This document shows positions 44,397 to 52,419 of a stretch of 64,000 nucleotides of DNA, piece by piece. The notes under the pieces were generated by a model that saw nothing but the letters and a program-made list of their open reading frames with translations, was not told the DNA's origin and made no database searches. A program made the position numbers and the translations under genes. This DNA comes from Streptomyces sp. R41 (GTDB lineage Bacteria > Actinomycetota > Actinomycetes > Streptomycetales > Streptomycetaceae): assembly GCF_041053055.1 (NCBI RefSeq), contig NZ_CP163443.1:1922001-1986000 (forward strand), given 5' to 3'. Each line of letters opens with the position of its first letter. The first letter of the stretch is position 1.

Positions 44397-44453
44397 GCGC
44401 TGCCCACCCTCCCCGCGCTCGGCTCCGCTCGCGCGGGGGGGGCGCCCCCATTG
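44397..44453. repeat. Partial copy of the intergenic repeat element
   Basis: CTGCCCACCCTCCCCGCGCT and CGGCTCCGCTCGCGCGGGGG resemble the inner part of the module at 35213-35393 (ACTCTCGGCTTCGTTCGAGC). It forms a CG-rich hairpin upstream of the amidohydrolase and downstream of lrp. Confidence 0.5.
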
Positions 44454-44472
44454 CCCGCGGAACGACTGCCCG

Positions 44473-44502
44473 CAGCGGTCAGACCCTCCCCCAGCGGTCA
44501 GA
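44473..44502. repeat. 19-base duplication at the lrp stop codon
   Basis: CAGCGGTCAGA occurs at 44473 and again at 44492. The second copy contains the stop codon of the Lrp gene on the minus strand. A small example of the 3'-end duplications seen at ppm1 and the acyl-CoA dehydrogenase gene. Confidence 0.6.
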
Positions 44503-44938
44503 TCCTGGGCGGTCGGGCCTCGTACGGCGTCGACAGCACCACCGTCGTGCGCGTCGACACCCCCGCCAGTGTGCGCAGCCGGGCGAGCAGCTCCTCCAGT
44601 TCGTGCGGGGTCGAGACGCGCACCTTGAGGATGTAGTTCTCGTCGCCCGCGACGCTGTGGCAGGCCTCGATCTCGGGGACGTCGGCGAGGCGTTCCGCGA
44701 TGTCGTCCGGGGCGCTCGGGTCGAACGGCTTCACCGAGATGAAGGCGGTCAGAGGCAGCCCGACGGACTCGGAATCCACGACCGCGGCATAGCCGCGGAT
44801 GACGCCACGCTGCTCCAGCCGGCGCACCCGCTGGTGCACGGCGGACGTGGACAGGCCCGTGGCCTTGCCCAGGTCGGTGTAACTCATCCGCCCGTCTGCG
44901 ACGAGCAGCTGCACAATTTGTCGGTCCAGCTCCTCCAT
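44498..44938 (-). CDS. Lrp/AsnC-family transcriptional regulator
   Basis: 146 residues. Winged helix at 1-60 (DRQIVQLLVADGRMSYTDLG, then KATGLSTSAVHQRVRRLEQR) and a RAM ligand-binding domain (AERLADVPEIEACHSVAGDE, then NYILKVRVSTPHELEELLAR). Such proteins form octamers and respond to amino acids. It lies divergent from the Cys-rich small protein gene at 45205, with a large inverted repeat between them, and on the same strand as the amidohydrolase gene. Confidence 0.94.
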   Translation of the reverse strand: MEELDRQIVQLLVADGRMSYTDLGKATGLSTSAVHQRVRRLEQRGVIRGYAAVVDSESVGLPLTAFISVKPFDPSAPDDIAERLADVPEIEACHSVAGDENYILKVRVSTPHELEELLARLRTLAGVSTRTTVVLSTPYEARPPRI

Positions 44939-44994
44939 GGCGCAAGAACCTACAGGGCCCCTGATCTCCCCGGATACTCAGCGGCGCAGGTCAT

Positions 44995-45106
44995 ACCCGG
45001 TTTGTGATGTGGCAGAGAGCGTCCTGTGAGCCGCCAGGGGGACAAATCCACCACGCCGGGCACCTGCGGGCGGCATGTGACGAACGCCACAGTGTCACAA
45101 CCGGGT
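44995..45106. promoter_or_regulatory. Long inverted repeat between lrp-like gene and 45205 gene
   Basis: The left arm (44995-45013, ACCCGGTTTGTGATGTGGC) and right arm (45086-45106) are inverted copies apart from a three-base and a one-base bulge. They are separated by 72 bases. Widely spaced dyads suit octameric Lrp-type regulators; alternatively, a leftward or rightward leader RNA could pair across it. Confidence 0.5.
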
Positions 45107-45204
45107 CCGTGATGTTCTCGTGATTACCGCAGAGACCGGACGGGAAGTGCTTGCTGTGGTCGAGGCCGCAGTGCCTTGTCGGCCCACCCGAGGGGGAGAA
45201 ACCC

Positions 45205-45642
45205 ATGCAGAGTCTTAAGCGCCCTGGTCGTACCGCGTCCAAGCGGCAGCAGCCCGTTCTCGAGCCCGAGCCGGAGGGCGTCGAACCGGACGCCCTGGAC
45301 GGCGAGGAGTTCGACGCGTACGACACCTTCGAGATGTACCGGGTCATCTGCCCGGACTGCGCGCAGCCCATCGCGCTGCTGGCGGACGAGGAGGTCCTGC
45401 CGGAGCACGCGCTGTGCGCCTCGCCGTGGAACCCGTTCGGGCTCACGGTCTGCTCCGGTACGGGCCGCACGGCGGCCGACGCACGGCCCGCGGACGAGTC
45501 CGCCGAACTCCAGGAGCAGGACACGGCCCTCCTGTTGACGCTCCCTCAGGGCCTCGACTGGCGGACGCAGCCGTTCTCGCACGTCGGCGGCCCGGGTTCG
45601 CGCCCGATGCGGGTCCCCGAGATGCGGCGCCAGGCCGCCTGA
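45205..45642 (+). CDS. Small Cys-rich protein of unknown function
   Basis: 145 residues, no family recognised. After a basic start (MQSLKRPGRTASKRQQPVLE) comes an acidic stretch, then four cysteines in zinc-ribbon spacing: MYRVICPDCAQPIALLADEE, HALCASPWNPF and LTVCSGTG. The C-terminus is polar with LPQGLDWRTQPFSHVGG. No membrane helix. ATG has GGGGGAG seven bases upstream. It converges on a phosphotransferase gene 13 bases away. Confidence 0.75.
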   Translation: MQSLKRPGRTASKRQQPVLEPEPEGVEPDALDGEEFDAYDTFEMYRVICPDCAQPIALLADEEVLPEHALCASPWNPFGLTVCSGTGRTAADARPADESAELQEQDTALLLTLPQGLDWRTQPFSHVGGPGSRPMRVPEMRRQAA

Positions 45643-45655
45643 CCGGTCCGCGCGC

Positions 45656-46768
45656 TCAGCGAGCGACTCCCGGTCCCTCCCAGTAGCTGCCCTGCACCAT
45701 GGCTCGCAGGCTGCCATGGTGCAGGATCAGTGTGTCCGGGTCCGGGGGCACTGCGATCTCGCCGAAGTGCGCCTGGCGGTAGGCGACGCGGAGCATCACG
45801 ATCGCGTGCCGCAGCGCGGCGTACAGGGTGTAGAAGTCCATGTCGCGCGGTACGTGGCCGGTGAGTTCGGCATAGCGCCGCTCCACCCGGTCGCGGCGCA
45901 GGAAGTCGGGCAGTCCGCGCTGGCCGAAGCTCACGGTCAGGTCCTGGAAGAAGCGGTGCAGATAGACGGTCCAGCCGAGGTCGACCTCGCGCGGGGCCTG
46001 CGCCGCCATCTCCCAGTCGAGCACCGCCACGGGGTCGAAACCGTCGTAGATGACGTTCCCGATGCGCGCGTCGCCCCAGTTGAACACTGCCTCGCCCTCG
46101 TCGCGCGGCCACAGGTCGTCGAGCCGGTCGAAGGCGCTCTCGATGAGGGGCGAGCGTGACAGCCCGTCAACCACCCATGCATAGTAGGCGCGTTGGCTGC
46201 CGACGTGACGGCGCAGCGGGCTGCCGTCGCCGGGCAATGCCAGGAAGTCGGCCTCTCGTACCGGGACTTGGTCGTGCAGCCGTGCGAGGAGTCCTGTCGA
46301 GGCCGCCTCCAGGCGCTCGCGCTCCTCCTCGCTCGCCGCGTGCAGCCAATTCCCCTCGTACGTATAGGGCATGACGTCCGGAGGCACGCGCCCCTCGATC
46401 CGTTCCATGACGAAGAACGGCGCCCCGAGCGGCCCGGGGTCCTCCTCCAGCCACGGCACACGCGGCACGGGTAGATCGGTGTGCTCGGCGACGAGGCGCA
46501 TCGTGCGGTACTGCCGTGGCATGTCGTACACGGGGAAGACGGTGTACGCCGCCGGGTCCGCCGCGAGTCTCAACGCGCAGGCACGCAGGGGTGGTTCGGG
46601 GTGCTCGATGTCGAAGAGCAAGGTCTCGCTCGACATGCCGTTGGACGCGGGGACGCTCACGTTCACCGCCTTGGCGCCGGGCAGACGCGTGGCGAGCCAG
46701 GCCGTCAGCCGATGGGCGAGCTCCTCCGGATCACGTGTGGTCGTACGGGGGCGCGGTGCCGTGGCCAT
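45656..46768 (-). CDS. APH/ACAD10-like phosphotransferase family protein
   Basis: 370 residues of the aminoglycoside phosphotransferase-like kinase fold. N-lobe PASNGMSSETLLFDIEHPE; hinge FFVMERIEGRVPPDVMPY; catalytic loop FNWGDARIGNVIYDGF, where Trp replaces the usual His of HGD but Asp and Asn stay; metal Asp in VAVLDWEMAAQAPREVDLGW. Close relatives are fused to or sit beside acyl-CoA dehydrogenases, and one lies 1.6 kb away. Substrate unknown; not evidence of drug resistance. Cotranscribed with the gene ending 48 bases upstream. Confidence 0.87.
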   Translation of the reverse strand: MATAPRPRTTTRDPEELAHRLTAWLATRLPGAKAVNVSVPASNGMSSETLLFDIEHPEPPLRACALRLAADPAAYTVFPVYDMPRQYRTMRLVAEHTDLPVPRVPWLEEDPGPLGAPFFVMERIEGRVPPDVMPYTYEGNWLHAASEEERERLEAASTGLLARLHDQVPVREADFLALPGDGSPLRRHVGSQRAYYAWVVDGLSRSPLIESAFDRLDDLWPRDEGEAVFNWGDARIGNVIYDGFDPVAVLDWEMAAQAPREVDLGWTVYLHRFFQDLTVSFGQRGLPDFLRRDRVERRYAELTGHVPRDMDFYTLYAALRHAIVMLRVAYRQAHFGEIAVPPDPDTLILHHGSLRAMVQGSYWEGPGVAR

Positions 46769-46816
46769 GCCACCACTCCAATCAGGGCGTGAACGGGATT
46801 CAAGGCCCCACCGGGA

Positions 46817-47965
46817 TCAGGGCGCGACCGCGTCGAACCCGGTGAAGCCGCTCGGATCATGGCGGCCGAACGAGCCGTGCTCGAAGATCCCGTATCCGAC
46901 CTGTCCGTCCAGCGTGAAGCGGGCGGCATGGTCGATCACCCCGTACGCGGCGAGAGGGTGCGCGGCCGGGTCGGTGAGGTCGTAGACGCGCCGGTCGGTC
47001 CAGCCGGGGCCGCGCCAGGTGCCGTGCTGCCAGTCGTCGGCCGGCGGATAGCCCGCCCCGACCGCGAGCGGCGACGAGGTCAGCACCTCCACGCCCAGTT
47101 CCAGGGGCTTGCGGTCCACCGGGTCCATGAGGTGGATGACTGCGGAGGCGGGGTGGCGGGTGCCGGAGCGATAGGTGATGTCGGCCTGGGGCCAGCCGAG
47201 TTGGAGGTCGCGCACCCCCTGGCGTACGAGCGTCGCGTCGTTGAGCGAGCGGTAGCCGTCGGCGTCCTCCTGGGTGATGACCATCAGGAAGCGGTCGTCG
47301 AAGCGGACCGGGCACCAGAGCCAGTGGAAGCCCTCGGTCGGGTTGTCGTCCGCGAGCCGGCCGCCCTCCTCCCCCGGGATCGGTCGCACACCCCAGCTGC
47401 GGTCGCGGGTGCCGGTCCACTCGCCCGCCGAGACCGGTATCTCGTCGCCGTCGACGCGGATGCTCCCCTCGACGGCGCCCGCCTGCACGAAGCGGCGCCC
47501 CTCCAGGGTGAGCCGGCCGCCGCGGCGCTGGATGTGGTGCGGTTCCCAGAGGGCCGGGAAGTCGGCGGTCCAGGTGAGGTCGTACGACAGGGAGTCGTCG
47601 TCCGACTGGAGGCGCAGGCGGCGCAGCGGCTCCTCCACGGTGATCCGCAGCGGCCCCACGGCGAGGTTCATCCTGTCGTCGCCGAGCGCGTCCGACGCCC
47701 GTACCGCGTGCAGGCGGTCACCGAGGCGCAGGGTGGCGTACGCGTCGATCACTCCGACATTCGGATAGACGCCGAGGCCCAGGATCAGCAGCGCCCGGCC
47801 CCGGTGGTCGAGGACGTGGAAGATGCAGCGGTCGTAGGCGTTCCGGTCGCCGGTCGCGACATGCTTCATGGACAGGGGCACCTGGTGCACGGGGTACTCG
47901 TCGAGTGCAACGGGGCGGTCGTCGGGCACGGCAAGCCTCCCTGGACGCACGGTAGTTGACGCCAT
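46817..47965 (-). CDS. Conserved protein of unknown function, beta-rich
   Basis: 382 residues, predominantly beta-strand, with an AttH/lipocalin-like feel: ALLILGLGVYPNVGVIDAYA, RDRSWGVRPIPGEEGGRL, GFHWLWCPVRFDDRFLMVIT and GYGIFEHGSFGRHDPSGF. Similar proteins occur with steroid or lipid catabolism genes in actinobacteria. No signal peptide. Upstream partner of the phosphotransferase gene in a two-gene operon. Assignment to a precise family was not possible by eye. Confidence 0.75.
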   Translation of the reverse strand: MASTTVRPGRLAVPDDRPVALDEYPVHQVPLSMKHVATGDRNAYDRCIFHVLDHRGRALLILGLGVYPNVGVIDAYATLRLGDRLHAVRASDALGDDRMNLAVGPLRITVEEPLRRLRLQSDDDSLSYDLTWTADFPALWEPHHIQRRGGRLTLEGRRFVQAGAVEGSIRVDGDEIPVSAGEWTGTRDRSWGVRPIPGEEGGRLADDNPTEGFHWLWCPVRFDDRFLMVITQEDADGYRSLNDATLVRQGVRDLQLGWPQADITYRSGTRHPASAVIHLMDPVDRKPLELGVEVLTSSPLAVGAGYPPADDWQHGTWRGPGWTDRRVYDLTDPAAHPLAAYGVIDHAARFTLDGQVGYGIFEHGSFGRHDPSGFTGFDAVAP

Positions 47966-48206
47966 CCGAAGGGGTGCGACCCCGGCGGCGCAGTTGACGG
48001 TACGTCAGATGACCGCCCGGTGCCAGATATCGCGCCTCGGACGAGGCCCCCATATGGGCCAGACGCGAACTCACGCTCGAATCCGCGGGCGGGTGACCTG
48101 CTCGCCCGCCGCGCGTTGCCCTGGTATGACCCCCACATATTCTGCGACCGGGCGTCGGCGCCGGATCCTCGTCCCCGCTCCGGCAGAATCGGTTCGGCAG
48201 GGGCCT

Positions 48207-48452
48207 GTGACGGCCCAGGATCCCCCCATCTACCGCGCCATGATCCGCACCTGGGCCGATCGCGGACGCATGCTGCCGGGGCGCCACGACCCGGAGTGGG
48301 TCCGGCTGGCGGCACCCTTGGCGATGTACGGGTACGGGCAGTTCAGCGCCGGCCGGGACCCACGGGGCGAGGGCCGGTTCGGCCCGAGTCGCGACCCACG
48401 GAGTGACGGGCCGCTCAGCGCGAGTCGGGACCCGCGAGGTGACGAGCGATGA
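48207..48452 (+). CDS. Possible small protein with 12-residue repeats, overlapping the acyl-CoA dehydrogenase 3' end
   Basis: 81 codons from GTG at 48207 (AGGGG upstream). The first 45 residues look protein-like (PPIYRAMIRTWADRGRMLPG, then RHDPEWVRLAAPLAMYGYG). The last 36 are three 12-residue units of the type FSAGRDPRGEGR. Those 36-base units are also tandem copies of the antisense 3' end of the acyl-CoA dehydrogenase gene, so the repeats may be DNA-level duplication instead of protein design. Coding status uncertain. Confidence 0.4.
   Translation: MTAQDPPIYRAMIRTWADRGRMLPGRHDPEWVRLAAPLAMYGYGQFSAGRDPRGEGRFGPSRDPRSDGPLSASRDPRGDER
48342..48449. repeat. Three tandem 36-base units at the 3' end of the acyl-CoA dehydrogenase gene
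   Basis: Units at 48342-48377, 48378-48413 and 48414-48449 align without gaps and share the core CGGGACCCACGG-like block. The third unit contains the stop and last ten or so codons of the leftward acyl-CoA dehydrogenase; the other two lie beyond its stop. Diverged tandem duplication of the gene's end. Confidence 0.8.
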
Positions 48453-49587
48453 CCATCCGCTGGATCTGATTGGTGCCCTCGACGATCTGGAGGACCTTGG
48501 CCTCGCGCATATAGCGCTCGACCGGGAAGTCCGCGGTGTAGCCGTAGCCGCCGAGCACCTGGACGGCGTCCGTGGTGACCTTCATCGCGGTGTCCGTGCA
48601 CAGCAGCTTGGCCATGGCCGCCTGCTTGGAGAACGGCCGGCCCGCGTCGCGCAGCCGTGCCGCGGCCAGGTAGAGCGCCCGGCCCGCCTCGATCTGCGTC
48701 GCCATGTCGGCGAGCATGAAGCGCAGCCCCTGGAAGTCCGAGATCGGCCGCCCGAACTGCTGTCGGTCGGTGGCGTACGCCACGGCCTCGTCGAGGGCCG
48801 CCTGGGCGACACCAATGGCGCAGGCCGCGATGCCGAGCCGCCCCGAGTCGAGCGCGGACAGGGCGATCGCGAAGCCCTGACCTTCGTCACCGACGCGCCG
48901 GTCGTCGCAGACCCGCACCCCGTCGAAGTGGACCTGGGCGGTGGGCGAGCCCTTCATGCCCATCTTCTTCTCGGGCAGCGCGGCGCTCAGCCCCTCGGCG
49001 TCGCCGGGCACCAGGAAGGCCGTGATGCCGCGGGGGCCCTCGCCACCGCTGCGCGCGAGCACGGTGTAGAAGTCGGCGATGCCGCCGTGCGTGATCCAGG
49101 CCTTGGTGCCCGTGATCACCCAGTGGTCACCGTCCCGCACGGCCTTGGTCCGCAGCGAGGCGGCATCCGAACCGGAGGACGGCTCGGAGAGGCAGTACGC
49201 GCCGAGGAGACCGCCGCCGAGCATCGCGGGCAGGTGCTCGACCTGCTGTTCCTTGGTGCCGTAGTTCGCGAGGGCATGGCAGGCGAGGGAGTGCACGCTG
49301 ACGCCGAGGCCGACGGTGAGACGGGCCGCGGCGAGCTCTTCGAGGACCTGGAGGTAGACCTCGTACGGCTGATCTCCACCGCCGTACTCGGAGTCGTAGG
49401 GCAGCCCGAGCAGTCCCGACTCGGACAACAGGCTGAAGACCTCGCGCGGGAAGTGCCCGGCATCCTCCTCCTCGGCCGCCTTCGGGGCGATCTCGCGCTG
49501 CGCGATGTCACGGACGAGCGAGATCAGATCCCGGGCCTCGTCCGTGGGCAGTTCACGGTCCACCGGCTGCGGGGCGCGGTCGGGCAT
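48415..49587 (-). CDS. Acyl-CoA dehydrogenase
   Basis: 390 residues, full length. FAD-binding and substrate signatures are present: GAYCLSEPSSGSDAASLRT, WITHGGIADFYTVLAR, DRQQFGRPISDFQGLRFMLA, then the C-terminal VLGGYGYTADFPVERYMREA and IVEGTNQIQRMVIARHL, which carries the catalytic-base Glu region. Oxidises acyl-CoA to enoyl-CoA in fatty-acid or branched-chain breakdown. ATG at 49587 has GGAGGAG upstream; a GTG nine codons earlier is less likely. Confidence 0.95.
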   Translation of the reverse strand: MPDRAPQPVDRELPTDEARDLISLVRDIAQREIAPKAAEEEDAGHFPREVFSLLSESGLLGLPYDSEYGGGDQPYEVYLQVLEELAAARLTVGLGVSVHSLACHALANYGTKEQQVEHLPAMLGGGLLGAYCLSEPSSGSDAASLRTKAVRDGDHWVITGTKAWITHGGIADFYTVLARSGGEGPRGITAFLVPGDAEGLSAALPEKKMGMKGSPTAQVHFDGVRVCDDRRVGDEGQGFAIALSALDSGRLGIAACAIGVAQAALDEAVAYATDRQQFGRPISDFQGLRFMLADMATQIEAGRALYLAAARLRDAGRPFSKQAAMAKLLCTDTAMKVTTDAVQVLGGYGYTADFPVERYMREAKVLQIVEGTNQIQRMVIARHLAGPDSR

Positions 49588-49940
49588 GGCGACGCTCTCC
49601 TCCCTGTCGGGCACATCGGCGGACGGACGCCTTGGGTGGGGCGACTCCGCCGGGGTCTCACGGGCCTCAGCCGATGCTCCCCTTCCGGGTTACGGAAGCT
49701 GCTGATCAGCGGCTGTGGCGCTGTGAGTATGCCCGATCGGAGGCATGGCGTCACCAGTTAACGACCGCTTACTAAAAGAAAGGGAAATTGGTCCGAACCA
49801 TTGACGCACTGGTCTAGTCCTCCTAGTGTTCCCCTCACGCGTCAGCGCGTTCATGCCAAACGGCATCGGGAGGCCTCGGAGGCCTCCGGCAGGTCCCAGC
49901 ACCATCGCCCCCACGCTCCCCTCCCCCACGAGGAGACACG
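49588..49940. other. Divergent promoter region of acyl-CoA dehydrogenase and chitinase genes
   Basis: 353 bases without a gene. It holds the chitinase promoter with its 12-base repeats (listed separately) and an AT-rich patch at 49755-49795. About 110 bases lie between the predicted chitinase promoter and its start codon. Confidence 0.6.
49789..49829 (+). promoter_or_regulatory. Chitinase promoter with DasR-type/chitinase 12-base repeats
   Basis: TGGTCCGAACCA (49789-49800) and TGGTCTAGTCCT (49810-49821) start 21 bases apart, two helical turns. They match the 12-base direct repeats known in Streptomyces chitinase promoters; the second matches most of the DasR consensus ACTGGTCTAGACCA. TTGACG (49801-49806) and TAGTGT (49824-49829) with a 17-base spacer make a good housekeeping promoter overlapped by the repeats. 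Expected: DasR repression lifted by glucosamine-6-phosphate, and chitin induction. Confidence 0.75.
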
Positions 49941-51179
<1,239 letters not shown>

Positions 51180-51198
51180 TCATATTCGTACGGGACTT

Positions 51199-51226
51199 GG
51201 GGCGGGGGTCGGATGACCTCCGCCCC
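51199..51226. terminator. Terminator between chitinase and TetR genes
   Basis: GGGGCGGGGGTC and GACCTCCGCCCC pair with one mismatch around a GGAT loop, 20 bases after the chitinase stop and 5 before the TetR stop, serving both convergent genes. Confidence 0.75.
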
Positions 51227-51230
51227 TCGC

Positions 51231-51890
51231 TCATACGTCGCGGCGGGCGTCCGAGGGGGCCGGGTACGCGGGGTCGAGCTCCTCGACGGCGCGCATGGCG
51301 CCGCCCAGCATCTTGACCAGCAGCTCGCGCACGGTGTCGCGCGGCAGTGTCGGGTGACCGATCCAGTCGAGGGTGGCGCCCTCGACGCTGTAGAGCCAGC
51401 CGAGCAGCGCCATGCGGGGCAGCGGCGCGATCTTGCGCCTGCCGTACGCGCCTTCGGCGATGGTCTCGACGATGACTTCGCGCACGCCCTCGCGTATGGC
51501 CTGTACTTCGGTGTCGAAACCGACTCCGCCGGTGATGATCGTGCGGTACGCGGCCTGGTTGTGCTCGGCGTAGCGCAGATAGCCGTCGATGGTGCGGTGC
51601 ACCCGCTCCACGGGGGGCAGTTCGAGTCCGCCCGACGCCCGGGAGATCAGGTCCGCGACCGAGTCCTCGACGATGGCGAGGTAGTAGCCGCGCTTGGACT
51701 TGAAGTAGTAGTAGATGAGCCCTTTGGCGACATGTGCCTGCCGTGCGATGTCGTCCATCGACAGCGCGTCGTAGGACGTGTCGGCGAACAACTTGCGTCC
51801 GATGGCGATGAGTTCGGCACGGCGCGCAAGGGAGCGGTCGGTGCCGCGCGCCCGAGGGCGGTCGACGCCGCTCTGTTGACTATTATTCAA
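51231..51890 (-). CDS. TetR-family transcriptional regulator
   Basis: 219 residues. The N-terminal helix-turn-helix is unmistakable (RAELIAIGRKLFADTSYDAL, SMDDIARQAHVAKGLIYYYF, KSKRGYYLAIVEDSV). The C-terminal ligand domain has RTIDGYLRYAEHNQAAYRTI and ITGGVGFDTEVQAIREGVRE. The start is unclear: no ATG is near, so TTG at 51890 with AGG seven bases before is proposed. The TTGACTATTATTCAA dyad at 51876-51890, overlapping the start, may be its own operator. Confidence 0.85.
   Translation of the reverse strand: MNNSQQSGVDRPRARGTDRSLARRAELIAIGRKLFADTSYDALSMDDIARQAHVAKGLIYYYFKSKRGYYLAIVEDSVADLISRASGGLELPPVERVHRTIDGYLRYAEHNQAAYRTIITGGVGFDTEVQAIREGVREVIVETIAEGAYGRRKIAPLPRMALLGWLYSVEGATLDWIGHPTLPRDTVRELLVKMLGGAMRAVEELDPAYPAPSDARRDV
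51876..51890. promoter_or_regulatory. AT-rich dyad at the TetR gene start
   Basis: TTGACTATTATTCAA is an imperfect palindrome (TTGA/TCAA ends) standing out in otherwise GC-rich DNA. Typical size for a TetR autoregulatory site, but it also overlaps the proposed TTG start, so one of the two assignments could be wrong. Confidence 0.35.
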
Positions 51891-52047
51891 TTTCGGACCT
51901 GGTCTCCAACTGCCAGCGGGACACCGGCAGTATGGCAGACCTGTGCCACCTGCTTGTTCGACTCCGATCGACTGCCTCGACCGCGAGGGCGTCGTCTGCT
52001 GGAGGGCCGTCTTCCGATTCCGGAGGGCCGTTTTCCGAGAGCTCAGC

Positions 52048-52194
52048 TCACAGCAGGCCGAGCTGCGTGACGAGCATGGCCAGGACCACGACGAAGGTCC
52101 AGCCCGCGACATGTTCGAGGATCTTGGGGCCGTCGTCCTTGGGGCCGCCGGTGCGGGCACGGAGACGGGTGGTGGTGGCGGAGGTCGCGGTCAT
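52048..52194 (-). CDS. Tiny membrane protein
   Basis: 48 residues. A basic N-terminus (MTATSATTTRLRARTGGPKD) is followed by DGPKILEHVAGWTFVVVLAM and LVTQLGLL, a single C-terminal membrane helix. Composition and codon use are those of a real protein; I recall very similar short proteins in other streptomycetes. AGCGAG precedes the ATG. Function unknown. Confidence 0.6.
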   Translation of the reverse strand: MTATSATTTRLRARTGGPKDDGPKILEHVAGWTFVVVLAMLVTQLGLL

Positions 52195-52419
52195 GGCATC
52201 TCGCTGACGTAGTGGTGCGGTGCTGGCCCCCCGCCTCACGTCGGCTCCCCACCGACTCGACCACCTTGCCACCGAAGCGGGTTCCAGCGGTAGAGACCTA
52301 GGTCACGCCGCGAGCGCCGATCACTTCGACGTGCTTCGAATGCCGCGTGATTCCACAACGATGTGCGGGGGCTGTGCGTCTCCTCACACGACAGTGGTCA
52401 GTCAACCGAAAGGTCCCCG

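Noticed and set aside
45656..46768. Aminoglycoside resistance gene
   Set aside because: Phosphotransferase fold is shared, but the motifs fit the ACAD10-like metabolic group and the catalytic loop is altered.
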